DNA of 64,000 bases from positions 16,341,363 through 16,405,362 of the forward strand of contig JALGPY010000010.1 of the NCBI GenBank assembly GCA_023055425.1, written 5' to 3'. Below are positions 44,151 through 54,575 of this stretch, one piece after another. A model generated the notes under the pieces. It was given only the letters and a program-made list of their open reading frames with translations. It did not search any database and had not been told where the DNA came from. Source of the DNA: Linanthus parryae (lineage: Eukaryota > Streptophyta > Magnoliopsida > Ericales > Polemoniaceae). Numbering within the stretch: the first letter of the stretch is position 1; each line of letters opens with the position of its first letter. The translations under genes and the position numbers were made by a program.

Positions 44151-47100
44151 ATGGATCGTGGGTGGATGTCGCTGACTGATAAGTTTTCTCCTAAATATAC
44201 TAAAAGAGTTGCTGGGTTTATGGAGGTTGCTAGATTGCATACTGATAGTTCTAAAAGGGTACGATATCCTTGCTGTAGTTATGTTAATGTAGTTTATGAA
44301 GTGTTGAGAAAGTTAAAGAGCATCTGCATCTGAATGGTATACAAAAGTACTACAAAATATGGATCTACCATGGGGAGGAAAGTGTCAGTATAGATTATGG
44401 TACCGCTGGTAGTGGGGATGATGACATTGCAGAAATAGGTGATGACATGGAGGGGTTAATCTTGGACTTACAGGAGGGAACACTTCCCTCACCCGGTTCC
44501 GTACCATCCACCGATGATGGGGGGCACCATGAATTCGACAGGTTGTTGAAGGATGCGCAATCTGAAGCATACCCTGGGTGTCAAACATTCTCTAAGTTGT
44601 CACTCATCTTCAGACTGCTTCTTATTAAGACAATTTGTAGATGGAGTAACAAATCTGTAAACTTGTTGTTGGATTTTATCAGAGAGTTAGTACCTCCTGG
44701 TCACTCAATACCTAAGTCATTTTATGAAGCCAATAAAGTGTTGCGTAGACTAGGGCTAGGATACATCAACATCCATGTGTGCCCTAAACACTGCACATTA
44801 TATTAGAAAGAAAACGAACACCTAGAAAACTGTCCAAACCCAGAGTGTGGTGATCCTATATATAAGCCCAGTACCACAAAGGGAAAAAGAGTTCCTAGAC
44901 ATGTTCTAAGATACTTTCCAATTAAACCGAGGCTGCAAAAGTTGTTCATGTAAAAAACAACCGCTAAGGCAATGAGATGGCACAAGGAAGAGCGTGTCCA
45001 GAATGGCTCAGTCATAACTCATCCTGCCGATGCAAAGCAGTGGCAAGAGTTTGACCAAGCGCATGAGTGGTTTGCTAGGGATCCTCGTAATGTCCGTTTG
45101 GGACTAGCCACTGATGGATTTAATCCATTCGGCACGATGAATAGTGCTTGCAGTATGTGGCATGTTGCTGCATGGCAGTACAATATGTCCCCTGAGGGGT
45201 GTCTTAATGAGGATTTTCTGATGATGCCGCTTCTGATACCTGGCCCAACGTCCCCAGGAAACGCAATCGATACCTACTTCCGTCCCTTGGTTGATGAGCT
45301 GAAAGAGATGTGGGAAGTAGGTGTTGAGACCTATGACGCAGCAACTGGTGAGCTATTCATCTTACATGCTGCACTTTTTGGGATAATTAACGATTTTCCC
45401 ACCTATGCAATGATGTCGGGAAGGAGCACCAAAGGAAAACTAGCTTGCCCACCTTGTAAGAAGGACACATAATTCGATCAGGCTCCATTTTAGTTAGAAG
45501 CAAGCTTATATGGGTACTCGTAGGTTCCTGGGGCCGAAACATAAGTGGCGGACTAGTACCGAATTTGGGAAGAGGGAAATGAAAAAAAAAAGCCGAAGGA
45601 GTTAATCGGGGATGACATTCTGAAGCAGTTAGAGAAAATTCCCAAAGATTTGAGATTGGGGCATACGGAAGCAAATCGCAAAAGGAATTTGAACCGTCCC
45701 CCGGAAGAGTTAAATTGGAAGAAAAAAAGCATATTCATCGAACTACCTTATTGGCATGAAATTAAAATAAGACTCTGGCTGGACGTAATGCATATCAAGA
45801 ATAACATTTGTGAGAGCCTTGTTGGGACGCTGATGGGTACTGAAGGAAAAAGTAAAGATCATGCAAATGCACGAAGGGATTTAAAGCGTATGAAAATTAG
45901 GTCGGAATTGCATCTGCGAGAAGAAAGTGATGGGGAGAAAGTGAAACTTCCCGAGGCACCATATACCTTGGATGCAGCCGGTAAGAAAATTTTATGTGAA
46001 TGGTTAAAAGCGATTAAGTTTCCAGATGGGTATGCGTCAAATATTTTAGCTTGTGTAACTTTCAAAGATAACAAGTTAGTTGGAATGAAGTGCCACGATT
46101 ACCATGTCCTGTTACAACGGCTGCTTCCACTCGCAATACGTGGCCACCTCAGCAGCGAAGTTGTCGTTGCTATTACTGAGCTGAGCGTGTTTTTCAAGGA
46201 GCTGACCTCAAGAACTCTGACTGTCAAGAGTTTAGAAAAACTGGGAGAAGACATAACGTTGATATTGTGTAAATTTGAGTTAATATTTCCTCCTTCCTTC
46301 TTCGATATAATGATGCACTTGTCGGTTCATACGTGTGTCTGGTTAAGTTTTGCTGGATTTTTCCCATTGAAAGGTTAGGTGCTGGTATAATACATGAGTT
46401 ATAATATATATAATATGTTTGAAAAGACGTAATGTTTACGGTGTCTGTACTGGTTATTAAAACAGATTCCTGCATACGCTAAAGCTGTATGTAAGAAATA
46501 AAGCGAGGCTAGAGGTTTCAATTGCTGAAGCTTTCATCGACATTAATGTCTCACATTCTGCTCGATGTATCTTCACGGAGTTGATATGAGATTTAATAGG
46601 AGCGCAACGGTGGGCATGTCAACACTAGTGATATGCCGAATTTGTCCATATTCGATGGTGCAACTCACCCTTTGACGGGGTCATCCTTTTACGAGCTGTC
46701 AGCAGAGGAATATGAGCAGATCAGTTTGTATATTTTACAAAACTGTACGGAGGTTGAGCCGTATATGATGTGAGTGGTTCAACTATAAAATTTTCTTAAT
46801 TATTGGATGCCAATTCAGTAAATATTTATGCGTACTTAATCCTGATATAACTCTGAATCCAGACAACACCGTAAAGAAATCCACGAGCTTGAACCTGACC
46901 AAGAACGTGGGGATCATATGCATCGGCGGGAGTTTCCTTACTGGTTTGAACGACATGTAGTTTTTCGTTCTCTTGGCCTCGTCATGAACATGTTATATGT
47001 ATTTGAATTCTTATTAAAACTTCAATATACATTCGTTCATTCAGATGGCCCGAAAGTGATAGAACCTTTTAGGGGTTGTAACTCTTTAGCATTTACCACA

Positions 47101-47164
47101 TGATAATATGTATTTGGATAGTGTTTTGAGCCCAAAGTTAGAGAATAAAGGTCGTTTTATCACT

Positions 47165-48692
47165 TGATACTACCATGTGCTATATTGTTAGTCCGGGTGT
47201 TTTTCATGCATATTTTATTGCTTTTGTCAAATATAATCGCTTGGTATATTTGTTCATGTTTTTATGGCAGGGACGGATTCTAATCGGTTGATAAGAGGCA
47301 TGGAACGAACTTCAGAAACAACGCTCAAGGGGAGTCAAGAGAAGCCGAATTGGAGGAGTTTGGATGACCAGTCTGCACTATTTTGATAATAGTCGGAGTT
47401 ATACAACTCATTTTGGAGTGAGACCAGTTACATATGAAAGTAGACTCAGAGAGCTTTCCATCGATGTGTCACATAGCTAAATCCGAGTTCGAACGAAGAA
47501 GATACCACGTTTTGAAGTCAGGAGCAGATTTCAGGGGGCTTTTGTGCAATTACTGAAGACTTCTGCGGGTTATGATTCAAGGACGACCTAGGGACGAAAC
47601 TATTCATCATTCACGCATCCAGAGAGCCAAGAATAAGGAGATACTTCATTGGGAACGACCTCAAGCAAGGAGAAGAGCCCGGATCGCGCCAACCTTCACG
47701 ATTTCTAGCGTTTGATCTATTTTTCTCTTTACTTTCTTGTATGAACTATTGAAGAACCATGTTATCTTGTGTTATGCGTAGCTAAACTCATACCTAGGCA
47801 TCTATGGAGAGCCTAGGGTTTATGTTTTGATGATATTTTCCGGATTTTGGATGATCTTTCATGTTAGGATTATGGTTTAATGGAGATTGTATTGGTTTTC
47901 ATCATGTTGAGTTCTTTCATTGACAAGTTAGGGCTAAGATGTGTGATGTGGATTATCTATTTCTTCATTCAATCATGAACTAGGCTTAATAATGATATTG
48001 GTAGCCTAACTATCTTGTTTATTGTGATTAATTCTTAGCAACGTAGGAGTCATGACCCGAAATTACTACGTAACTAGTGAGAGTGTGAAAACAACTCTAC
48101 CCTAGTTGGGATGAGTAAACAAGATCATTCTTAATTTACCAGAATCAGAGGTTAGTTGGATAGGCATGGCTAGATGAGGGTAAATTCAGTAGGAAGTAAT
48201 GAGTTGCTCGTGAATGGTGGTCTGAGAGAACATTATTCCTTGCAATATTGTTGGCCTGCTAGAACACATAGGTAGTATACTTGGCCTGAGAGGGACAAAT
48301 CGTTACCTTTGTGTAGAACAACATGAGACTTATAGGTAATTGTCAACGCCATTACCCATCATAGGTTACTAAGAGTCATTGTGTTAGAACATGGAATCCG
48401 GAATTGTCAAAACTACCCTAGGTGATCTATAGATTGCCTAGCTTTCACTCCTCTGATTTACATCAAATCATTTTATTCGTTATTTCATTAATATTGCTAG
48501 TCACTTGGTTGAGGGTGACAACACTTCAAACTACAATCATTTTTACCGGTTACTTAGGTAAATTGAGTTTAATTGCTATTCTAGAGCGTATAGTAAACAC
48601 CTTCCCTTGAGTTCGATAACTCGGAGTCCAAAATACTCCACTTTATTACTTGACCGTATACTTGCGTAGCAACGCGTAGTAATCGCGCGTCA
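47165..48692 (+). repeat. Gypsy element 2, 5' LTR
   Basis: It starts TGATACTACCATGTGC and ends AATCGCGCGTCA, followed by spacer and primer site. The start and end (CGTAGTAATCGCGCGTCA versus CGCTAGTAATCCGCATCA on the other element's coding strand) are recognisably related to Gypsy element 1. Length is 1528 bp. It interrupts the transposase reading after RFIT. Confidence 0.75.
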
Positions 48693-48697
48693 ATTTT

Positions 48698-48716
48698 TTG
48701 GCGCCGTTGCCGGGGA
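48698..48716 (+). other. Gypsy element 2 primer-binding site (tRNA-Asp type)
   Basis: TTGGCGCCGTTGCCGGGGA follows the 5' LTR after a short T-rich spacer. It is the standard Athila/Tat primer site complementary to the tRNA-Asp 3' end. Confidence 0.9.
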
Positions 48717-48830
48717 AGGCATTGGTTACTATTCTAGTTTAGCGATTAGTTTAATTTACCTCTTTCTTTTTGTTTATTATTTTTGTGATTTCTATTTTGT
48801 TTTCTGAATTGAGTTTCAGGTTCTCAGTGT

Positions 48831-50150
48831 ATGCACCGGATCTCTAGAGACCTTGTGCCCCCATTTGAAGACCCAGAACAACTATTCAGAACTCCGAGAC
48901 GAGATCCAAGACAGATCGCAATGGGTGAGCAATTGACTAACGCTCTACTGAACCAGAAGTTGACTGAACTTCAGGAGAAACTTGATGAGCAACAGAACCA
49001 AATGCCCTACAACAACCCCATACATCCATCACGACGGTGCAGAACTAGTTTCAGTACTATGGAAGTGCAGGTAGGACAGATTGCTACTCAGCTCTCAACT
49101 AGAGTCCCAGGGTCCTTGCCATCTGACACGCAGAATGGGCGCCAGGTGAACGCCATCACCACTCGTAGCGGGATTGTTCTTGATGATCCCCCATATCCGA
49201 GCCACGCCAGATTTGAAGCTTTGAAAGCTACGGAGCATGAGGTCTTTGACAATACCCCTGTCATGATCCCCCAATTAAAGGGCGTGACTCAGCATGTTGA
49301 TGATGAGGTAACACCACCACCACCCTCGTTATCTAAGAATCTCCCATATCCGCTTAAGACAAGAAAGAAGAAATATGACTCTGAGGAGTACAAGAGATTC
49401 TTATCCATTTTATCGAATTTGCATATCAATGTTCCATTGATTGAGGCAGTCAAGATGATGCCTAAATATGCCAAATATATGAAGGATGCAATTTCAGGAA
49501 AGAGGGCGGTGCCGAACTTTGAGACATTAGACTTGACTGAGCAGGTGAGCTCATGTGTGATGCATGGTTTGCCTCAAAAACAGAAGGATCCGGGAAGCTT
49601 TGTGATAGAAGCTAACTTGGGAAGAGCTTACACGGGGAAGGCCCTATGTGATTTGGGGGCTAGTGTCAACTTAATGCTACTTTCAGTCTTTCAGAAGCTG
49701 GGAGTAGAAGCTCGTTCCACATGGATAAACCTTCAGTTTGCTGACAAGTCTTGCAAGAGAGCCTTTGGTGTGGTGGAAGACGTATTGGTAAAGGTAGGGA
49801 ATTCTATTATCCCTGTAGATTTTGTGATTCTTGAGATGCCTGTGGGAGATGTTCCGATCATTCTGGGTAGGCCCTTTCTGGCAACCGGTCGGACTCTCAT
49901 TGATGTTGAGAATGGAGAATTGAACATGAGGATAAATAATGCGTGGGAGACCTTCCGGGTTTCTAAGACGACTCCACAGCAGCCTCAAGAGAAGACACAG
50001 ATGCCAGTGGCCGTGCAATCAGTGCACAAGAGTTCTGAGGTGGTTCGTGATGAGCCATCAATTCCAAAAGAAAAAGTTCATCGTGTTGTGTTTAGGATCC
50101 ACCAAAGGAAGCTGGAAGATATGGCACGGGGTGCCAAGCCACCTGTGTAG
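48831..50150 (+). CDS. Gag linker and protease-like polyprotein of Gypsy element 2 (capsid deleted)
   Basis: An intact 439-codon ORF. The N-terminus MHRISRDLVPPFEDPEQLF matches element 1, but the retrotrans_gag capsid (NEFIGRF, GAAEKW in element 1) is absent. From residue about 85 it continues with MEVQVGQIATQLSTRVPG, VNAITTRSG and a basic/proline-rich linker. The aspartic-protease-like domain (about residues 215-370) has EQVSSCVMHGLPQKQKDPGS, LCDLGASVNLM, PVDFVILEMPVGDVPIILGR and PFLATGRTLIDVENGEL. The catalytic triplet reads DLG. No reverse transcriptase follows. An open frame that lost its capsid in step suggests an in-frame deletion. Whether the product is made is unknown. Confidence 0.82.
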   Translation: MHRISRDLVPPFEDPEQLFRTPRRDPRQIAMGEQLTNALLNQKLTELQEKLDEQQNQMPYNNPIHPSRRCRTSFSTMEVQVGQIATQLSTRVPGSLPSDTQNGRQVNAITTRSGIVLDDPPYPSHARFEALKATEHEVFDNTPVMIPQLKGVTQHVDDEVTPPPPSLSKNLPYPLKTRKKKYDSEEYKRFLSILSNLHINVPLIEAVKMMPKYAKYMKDAISGKRAVPNFETLDLTEQVSSCVMHGLPQKQKDPGSFVIEANLGRAYTGKALCDLGASVNLMLLSVFQKLGVEARSTWINLQFADKSCKRAFGVVEDVLVKVGNSIIPVDFVILEMPVGDVPIILGRPFLATGRTLIDVENGELNMRINNAWETFRVSKTTPQQPQEKTQMPVAVQSVHKSSEVVRDEPSIPKEKVHRVVFRIHQRKLEDMARGAKPPV

Positions 50151-51568
50151 GGGCTATGAGGTAACTGGGTCGGGCCGTCGACCGTAAATTACAAAGCGCT
50201 GGTTGGGAGGCAACCCAACGTAGCTAGTTGTTATTTGCTTTCCGTATTTTAATTTTGATCGTCATACTTGATCTTTGAGGGGTGAGAGAGAGCGATTTAA
50301 TATTTTCAATAAGTGTGCAGGACACAGGTACCGAAGACTCTCCGGTTTCCCTTTCTTGATGCATGTGCGCAATTTTGCACACAAAACGAGGAGAAATGAA
50401 CTTACCAGGAGCAAAGATCTTGATAAAGAAGCTACTTGAGGTCGAGGAGTAGCAAATGAGTCATGAGGATCACGGTAGCAAGTTGGAGTATCGGGGTTGC
50501 ACGCATCGGAATCCAGAGTGGAGAAAGTTAAAGAGCTTGAGGAGGTGAGATTCTTGAACAAGGAGAAAAAATTTAATAAGAAACGGAAAAATCCCCGGAT
50601 TTGGGAATTTTTCGGTCAAAAATGGATTTCTCGTCGAGTGTGGAGTCCAACGGTTTAAGAATCGCACGAATCGGATACCGGATGAAGAAATTAGAGCAAA
50701 AACAAAGTGGGCGAAAGCAGTGATTTCGGCACCCATTTCCGGCCGAAATGGGAGCCGAAATCAATGAATTTCGGCCCGAATAAAAACAAGGGTTCTTCTT
50801 TGGATTTTTCTTGTGATTTCGGGGCCCATTTTGGGCCGAAATGGGGGCCGAAATCAAATCAACTGATTTCGGCACCCAATTGGGGTCGAAATGGGGGCCG
50901 AAATCGGGCGGCTTGGTCCGATTTTGGGGGTGTTTTTTTGGTATTTTAGTGCTTGTTTAATGCCCATATCCGGCCATGAAGGGTAAAAACACCCCAAACT
51001 TGGATCAAACCCCACTTTTCTTCATCTTCTTCCTCTCCAAACCTTCAAGAACACCCATACATCCATACACCCAATTTCAAAAACTCAACCAAATTGAGAA
51101 ATTTTTGTTGGGTTTTGCTCCTTGCAAACCTAACAACAACATTAATTCTTGAGTTTTTGAAAGATAAGGCTTTGTTTGAGTGTGGAGGAAATCAAAGAGG
51201 AAGAGCTCCAAGAACACAAAATCTTCCGATTCATCAACTTGGAGGGATATTCGGCCCTAGCTCAAGAAGAGACTTTCGACGGGGACACCGAGGAGCACCA
51301 GGAGGTAGCTTCACTTCACATTGCTCAAGCTTTCGAAAATTGGTCGACCACTTGGTCCATTCTTGACCAATTTTTGCGAAATCGGTCCCGTAAGAACGGT
51401 ACTCCGGGACCGTAGGTACCGAAATCTTTCTCTCGCATTAATTCCTTACTTACGCACTCTTAGAGCTTAATTTGCTTCGAATTTGTTACTTGCTCATATT
51501 TGGCTTGTGATACTTTCGTAGTTCACTCTAGACCTCACGTGCACTCGTCTTTTATTTTCTCTATCATT
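50151..51568 (+). other. Gypsy element 2 non-coding spacer with hairpins
   Basis: No coding is supported. It begins with sequence shared with element 1 (GGGAGGCAACCCAACGTAG region, GTGTGCAGGACACAG). At 50722-50904 three consecutive units form hairpins of the type GATTTCGGC...GCCGAAATC. A pyrimidine-rich, leader-like segment at about 51000-51130 precedes the accessory ORF. Confidence 0.5.
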
Positions 51569-53001
51569 ATGTCTACATCGAATAGTGCTAAGAGGAGACG
51601 GGGTATAGTTGTTGATTATCACCCCATCTTCAATCCTGAGGAAGATGTAGTTTTCAGTGAGGAGGAGAATGTGGACGAGGGAGACGGCTCTGGCAACCGT
51701 CGTCAGGTGCCTCCGTTTCCAATTCGTTATGAGTTGAACTTAGTTATGCCTGCACTTCCAAAGATTGGGACGAGAGGTAGGGCTGCAAAGGATGTTGACT
51801 TCGACACTATCTGCAGTACCAAATTCTGCAGCTTCAGGTTTGTTAGTGCGAATGCCCATAAGGCATATGCACTGAACCATTCCTGAAGAGGGTAGGGGCT
51901 CCTGAAAAACCTTTCCCGCAAAGCGACAAAATGCCAAAACAGCTTCAGGATCTCTTCAAGAATGAGAGGCTAGATAGGTGGTTTAAAGTTTGTTAGAAGT
52001 CTAGCTCTGCTCTTGCGAGGGAGATTCTGGTAAATGCTCGCTTTTGTTTCGAGGGAGAGGGTGAGGATCAGAGGCATGTGTATTGCTGAGGCACCTATAT
52101 AGTCATCACGCCCGAGACTATAGCGGCCACCCTGAAATTCAAACATCTAAAGAATGAGATTTGCGCCTACCATGAGACCATTAGGAGGGTGGATGTTGTT
52201 GAAGTAGTGAGTGCCTTTTGTTTTGAGGGGGTGCCTTGAGCGGGGTGGAATGAGAAACCCACTTTACGTGAGTGGAACGTTTCTAGGAGACTCGTGCTTC
52301 CACCTGCGAGGTGGTTGTGTGAGTTTCTTGAGAACTGGGTGTATGGAGTTTCTCCTAATCCCACGTACTACTTCCAGCTTTGCACCATGGCTTACTGTTT
52401 GTGGATGGGGAAGCGTATCAATGTCCCATACTTCATTTATAGATTTCTTATGGAGAGGACTGACCGCTATAACTGTAGATCTCCCGGGCACACTTGTTTG
52501 CTCCTAAATCTAGCAAAATATGCTAAGGTTAATTTGAGTGGTCTAGAGTATGACGATAGCTCTAGAGACAAGAAGAAGAAGAATGCAACACGTACTTGGG
52601 AGAGAATAACCAACCCCCTAAAGAACCAAATACTTGTTGACCCCACACACCCTAGCGGAGACCAAGCGAGTAGCTCGAGCTCCAACATGGAGCGACAGCT
52701 TGACACACTCATGCACATGATGGAGTCTCAGAGACTCCAAGCTGATGAGGATAGAGCTAGGGAGAGGAGACATTTTGAGCACATCCGAAGTATCCAGCGC
52801 CAGTTGGGCCGAGGTATGGAGTCACTTAGCTATGAGTGTGCCCAGCAGGGTGGATGGATTCAGGACTTGGCTGTGGCGGCCAATGTCCTGTTGCAGGACC
52901 CACATACCTACGATGGCTTGTTCCATTACCAGTCTGGTGTATACCCAGAGTCGAGTCCCGACGTCCGAGATGAGGACGAAGGGAGGATTCACTCCGACTA
53001 G
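51569..53001 (+). pseudogene. Accessory ORF of Gypsy element 2 (plant transposon protein-like)
   Basis: The ATG at 51569 gives MSTSNSAKRRRGIVVDYHPI, an acidic patch, then FPIRYELNLVMPALP and a stop at 51886. The section 51887-52290 is readable only in pieces with many stops. From 52294 an open frame gives LCEFLENWVYGVSPNPTYYF, YCLWMGKRINVPYFIYRFLM and a charged C-terminal part with coiled-coil character (ERQLDTLMHMMESQRLQADE, ARERRHFEHIRSIQRQLGRG), ending at 53001. The GKRINVPYFIYRFL type of sequence is familiar from extra ORFs in plant Gypsy elements (putative plant transposon protein domain; by pattern). GAGGACAACGAAGCGCTTAA follows the stop, as at the end of element 1. Function is unknown. 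Confidence 0.6.
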
Positions 53002-53790
53002 ACCCACCGGCCCTACGCTTGAGCAGCCGAGTCCTCTTGATATTCACTCTATTTTTCCTTGAGGACAACGAAGCGCTTAAGTGTGGGGGAGTTTTTAGCT
53101 ATCCGCTAGTTGGCCATTGCATAGCCTTGTTACAAGTAGTTTAGTGAGTTTGTTATGCATATAGAGTTCGTCCATAGGTTTGCATGTGCACGTTTAAATA
53201 TTTGCATTGTATATATTGTTCCACTTTAAAATATTGAGTCCACCTACCCTGTGTTGTTGGTTAATCGAGTTGGCCAGTTACATATAGTGTCTAAAAAAAC
53301 AAAAAAAAAAATTAAAAAATAAGAAAATCCCTAAAAACTGAATTTTTTTGAGAAAGGGCAATTGAAGAGATTAAGCGTGGAGAGGGCTCAATGATAGTAT
53401 TCCCTAGGTAGTATGAAAATCTGAGGTGAGGTAGACACGCGAGAATCTGGAGTAGAAAGGTTATATGGCCAATGCACTCGAGAATTGTAAGTAGTTGTCT
53501 CTCAAACTAGTTATCCTACTAGCGCTACACCACTGTCACTTAGGTAGTCGTCAACCCTCCTCGTAGTGGCAACGGAACAGCTGTGCGAGTGATTTTTATG
53601 GAGACCTCACGTCTCGTCTCCATCGCCTAGGTCCACTAGTTATCTCAATTTGATCCATTTACCCCTTTTATTCAAAGCCTCTAGCCTAGGAAGTCGTGCC
53701 TTGTGACTTCTATAACTAGTTAGAATGGTCCCTTCCTATGCGTCATGATAGAGGGAGATGAGTTAGTGAGGTTCGATGAGGGTGAGCTGA
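53002..53790 (+). other. Gypsy element 2 region before the missing 3' LTR
   Basis: This non-coding part aligns with about 22330-22735 (reverse strand) of element 1 through CTTAAGTGTGGGG and GTCGAGTTGGCCA-like motifs and an A-rich tract (53296-53330). It ends in a purine-rich stretch directly before TGATAC. Confidence 0.55.
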
Positions 53791-54575
53791 TTTGATACAT
53801 TTTGAGTGGACATTCTTACATGTCATCTTTAGGCAAGGAAATTGATTGTTATGGTACAGTAAATGACATCTTTGAACTAACATATCCAACTCACAACCGG
53901 GTTATGGTGTTCAAGTGTGATTGGTTTAATGTAGGAGATAAGAAAGGCATTAAGAAATTTGGCCACTTTACTTCTGTAAACGTCTCTAGGACTTGGTAAA
54001 GATGATCCTTACATTTTTGCAACCCAGGATGGACAAGCCTTCTATGCTCCCAACACTGTTGCGGGTAGGAACTGGCGAATAGCACAGAAGATAGAAGCTC
54101 GATCTTATCAGGTCCCAAAAGAAAATGATGGAAGTATAGACAGACGAGTTGAGGATGCTTATCAGCAATCATCGAACAGCGGTGAGGCGTTTGAAGTAGA
54201 TGTTAGCATAGATGAGGTTTTGCCTACTCAAATTTTTCAGGATCCCCCTACTGTGTACCCTAATTATTTTGACAACTTAAAAGAAACAGTTGGCGAGGAT
54301 TATGCATCTGAGGATGAAACGGACTACCGAAGCGAAGATGGTACCGCTGATGATGATTACGATACGGATCTCAGTGATTTGGAATGATGATCTGTTTAAG
54401 TTGTTTTGTTTTCGATCATATGTTGTACATGAAGGTTTTCATTTCCTGCGTGCTGTTTGTTTGCGTAGAGGATTACGTAAATTGTTGACATGGAAAGTAA
54501 TTCAAATATTCTCAGTTCATATTACAGGGTCCTGTATTGACATTTGCTATATCCTGTAAATAAGCAGATTACATA

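Larger units (their letters stand above)
47165..53796 (+). mobile_element. Athila-like Gypsy element 2, apparently lacking a 3' LTR
   Basis: It has a 5' LTR (47165-48692), a tRNA-Asp primer-binding site (48698-48716), a gag/protease-type ORF (48831-50150), a hairpin-bearing leader region, an accessory ORF (51569-53001) and a purine-rich stretch (GAGGGAGATGAGTTAGTGAGG, about 53753-53773) just before TGATAC at 53791-53796. That hexamer equals the LTR start, but the transposase gene resumes directly after it, so no second LTR is present. The layout and several segments match Gypsy element 1, including GTGTGCAGGACACAGGTACC near 50314 and GAGGACAACGAAGCGC near 53059. There is no reverse transcriptase or integrase. 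Confidence 0.8.
44151..54387 (+). pseudogene. CACTA TNP2-type transposase, split by a Gypsy insertion
   Basis: The ATG at 44151 opens the transposase-associated domain (MDRGWMSLTDKFSPKY, RYPCCSYVN). After a frame change near 44300 the frame runs to VEKVKEHLHLNG and IWIYHGEE, then NKVLRRLGLGYINIHVCPK. The Transposase_21 core has RLGLATDGFNPFGTMNSA, LMMPLLIPGPTSPGNAID, GIINDFPTYAMMSG and KGKLACPPCKKDT (45090-45470), then ELPYWHEIKIRLWLDVMHIK and PDGYASNI. Later exons include WIFPIER, LKLYVRNKARLEVSIAEAF (from 46466) and HRREFPYWFERHV. The Gypsy element enters at 47165. The C-terminal DUF4216 resumes near 53800: KEIDCYGTVNDIFELTY, RVMVFKCDWFNV, then after a one-base shift DDPYIFATQDGQAFYAP, and an acidic tail ending at 54385-54387. 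In-frame stops at 44804, 44951 and 45470 and the frameshifts abolish function. Confidence 0.9.
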
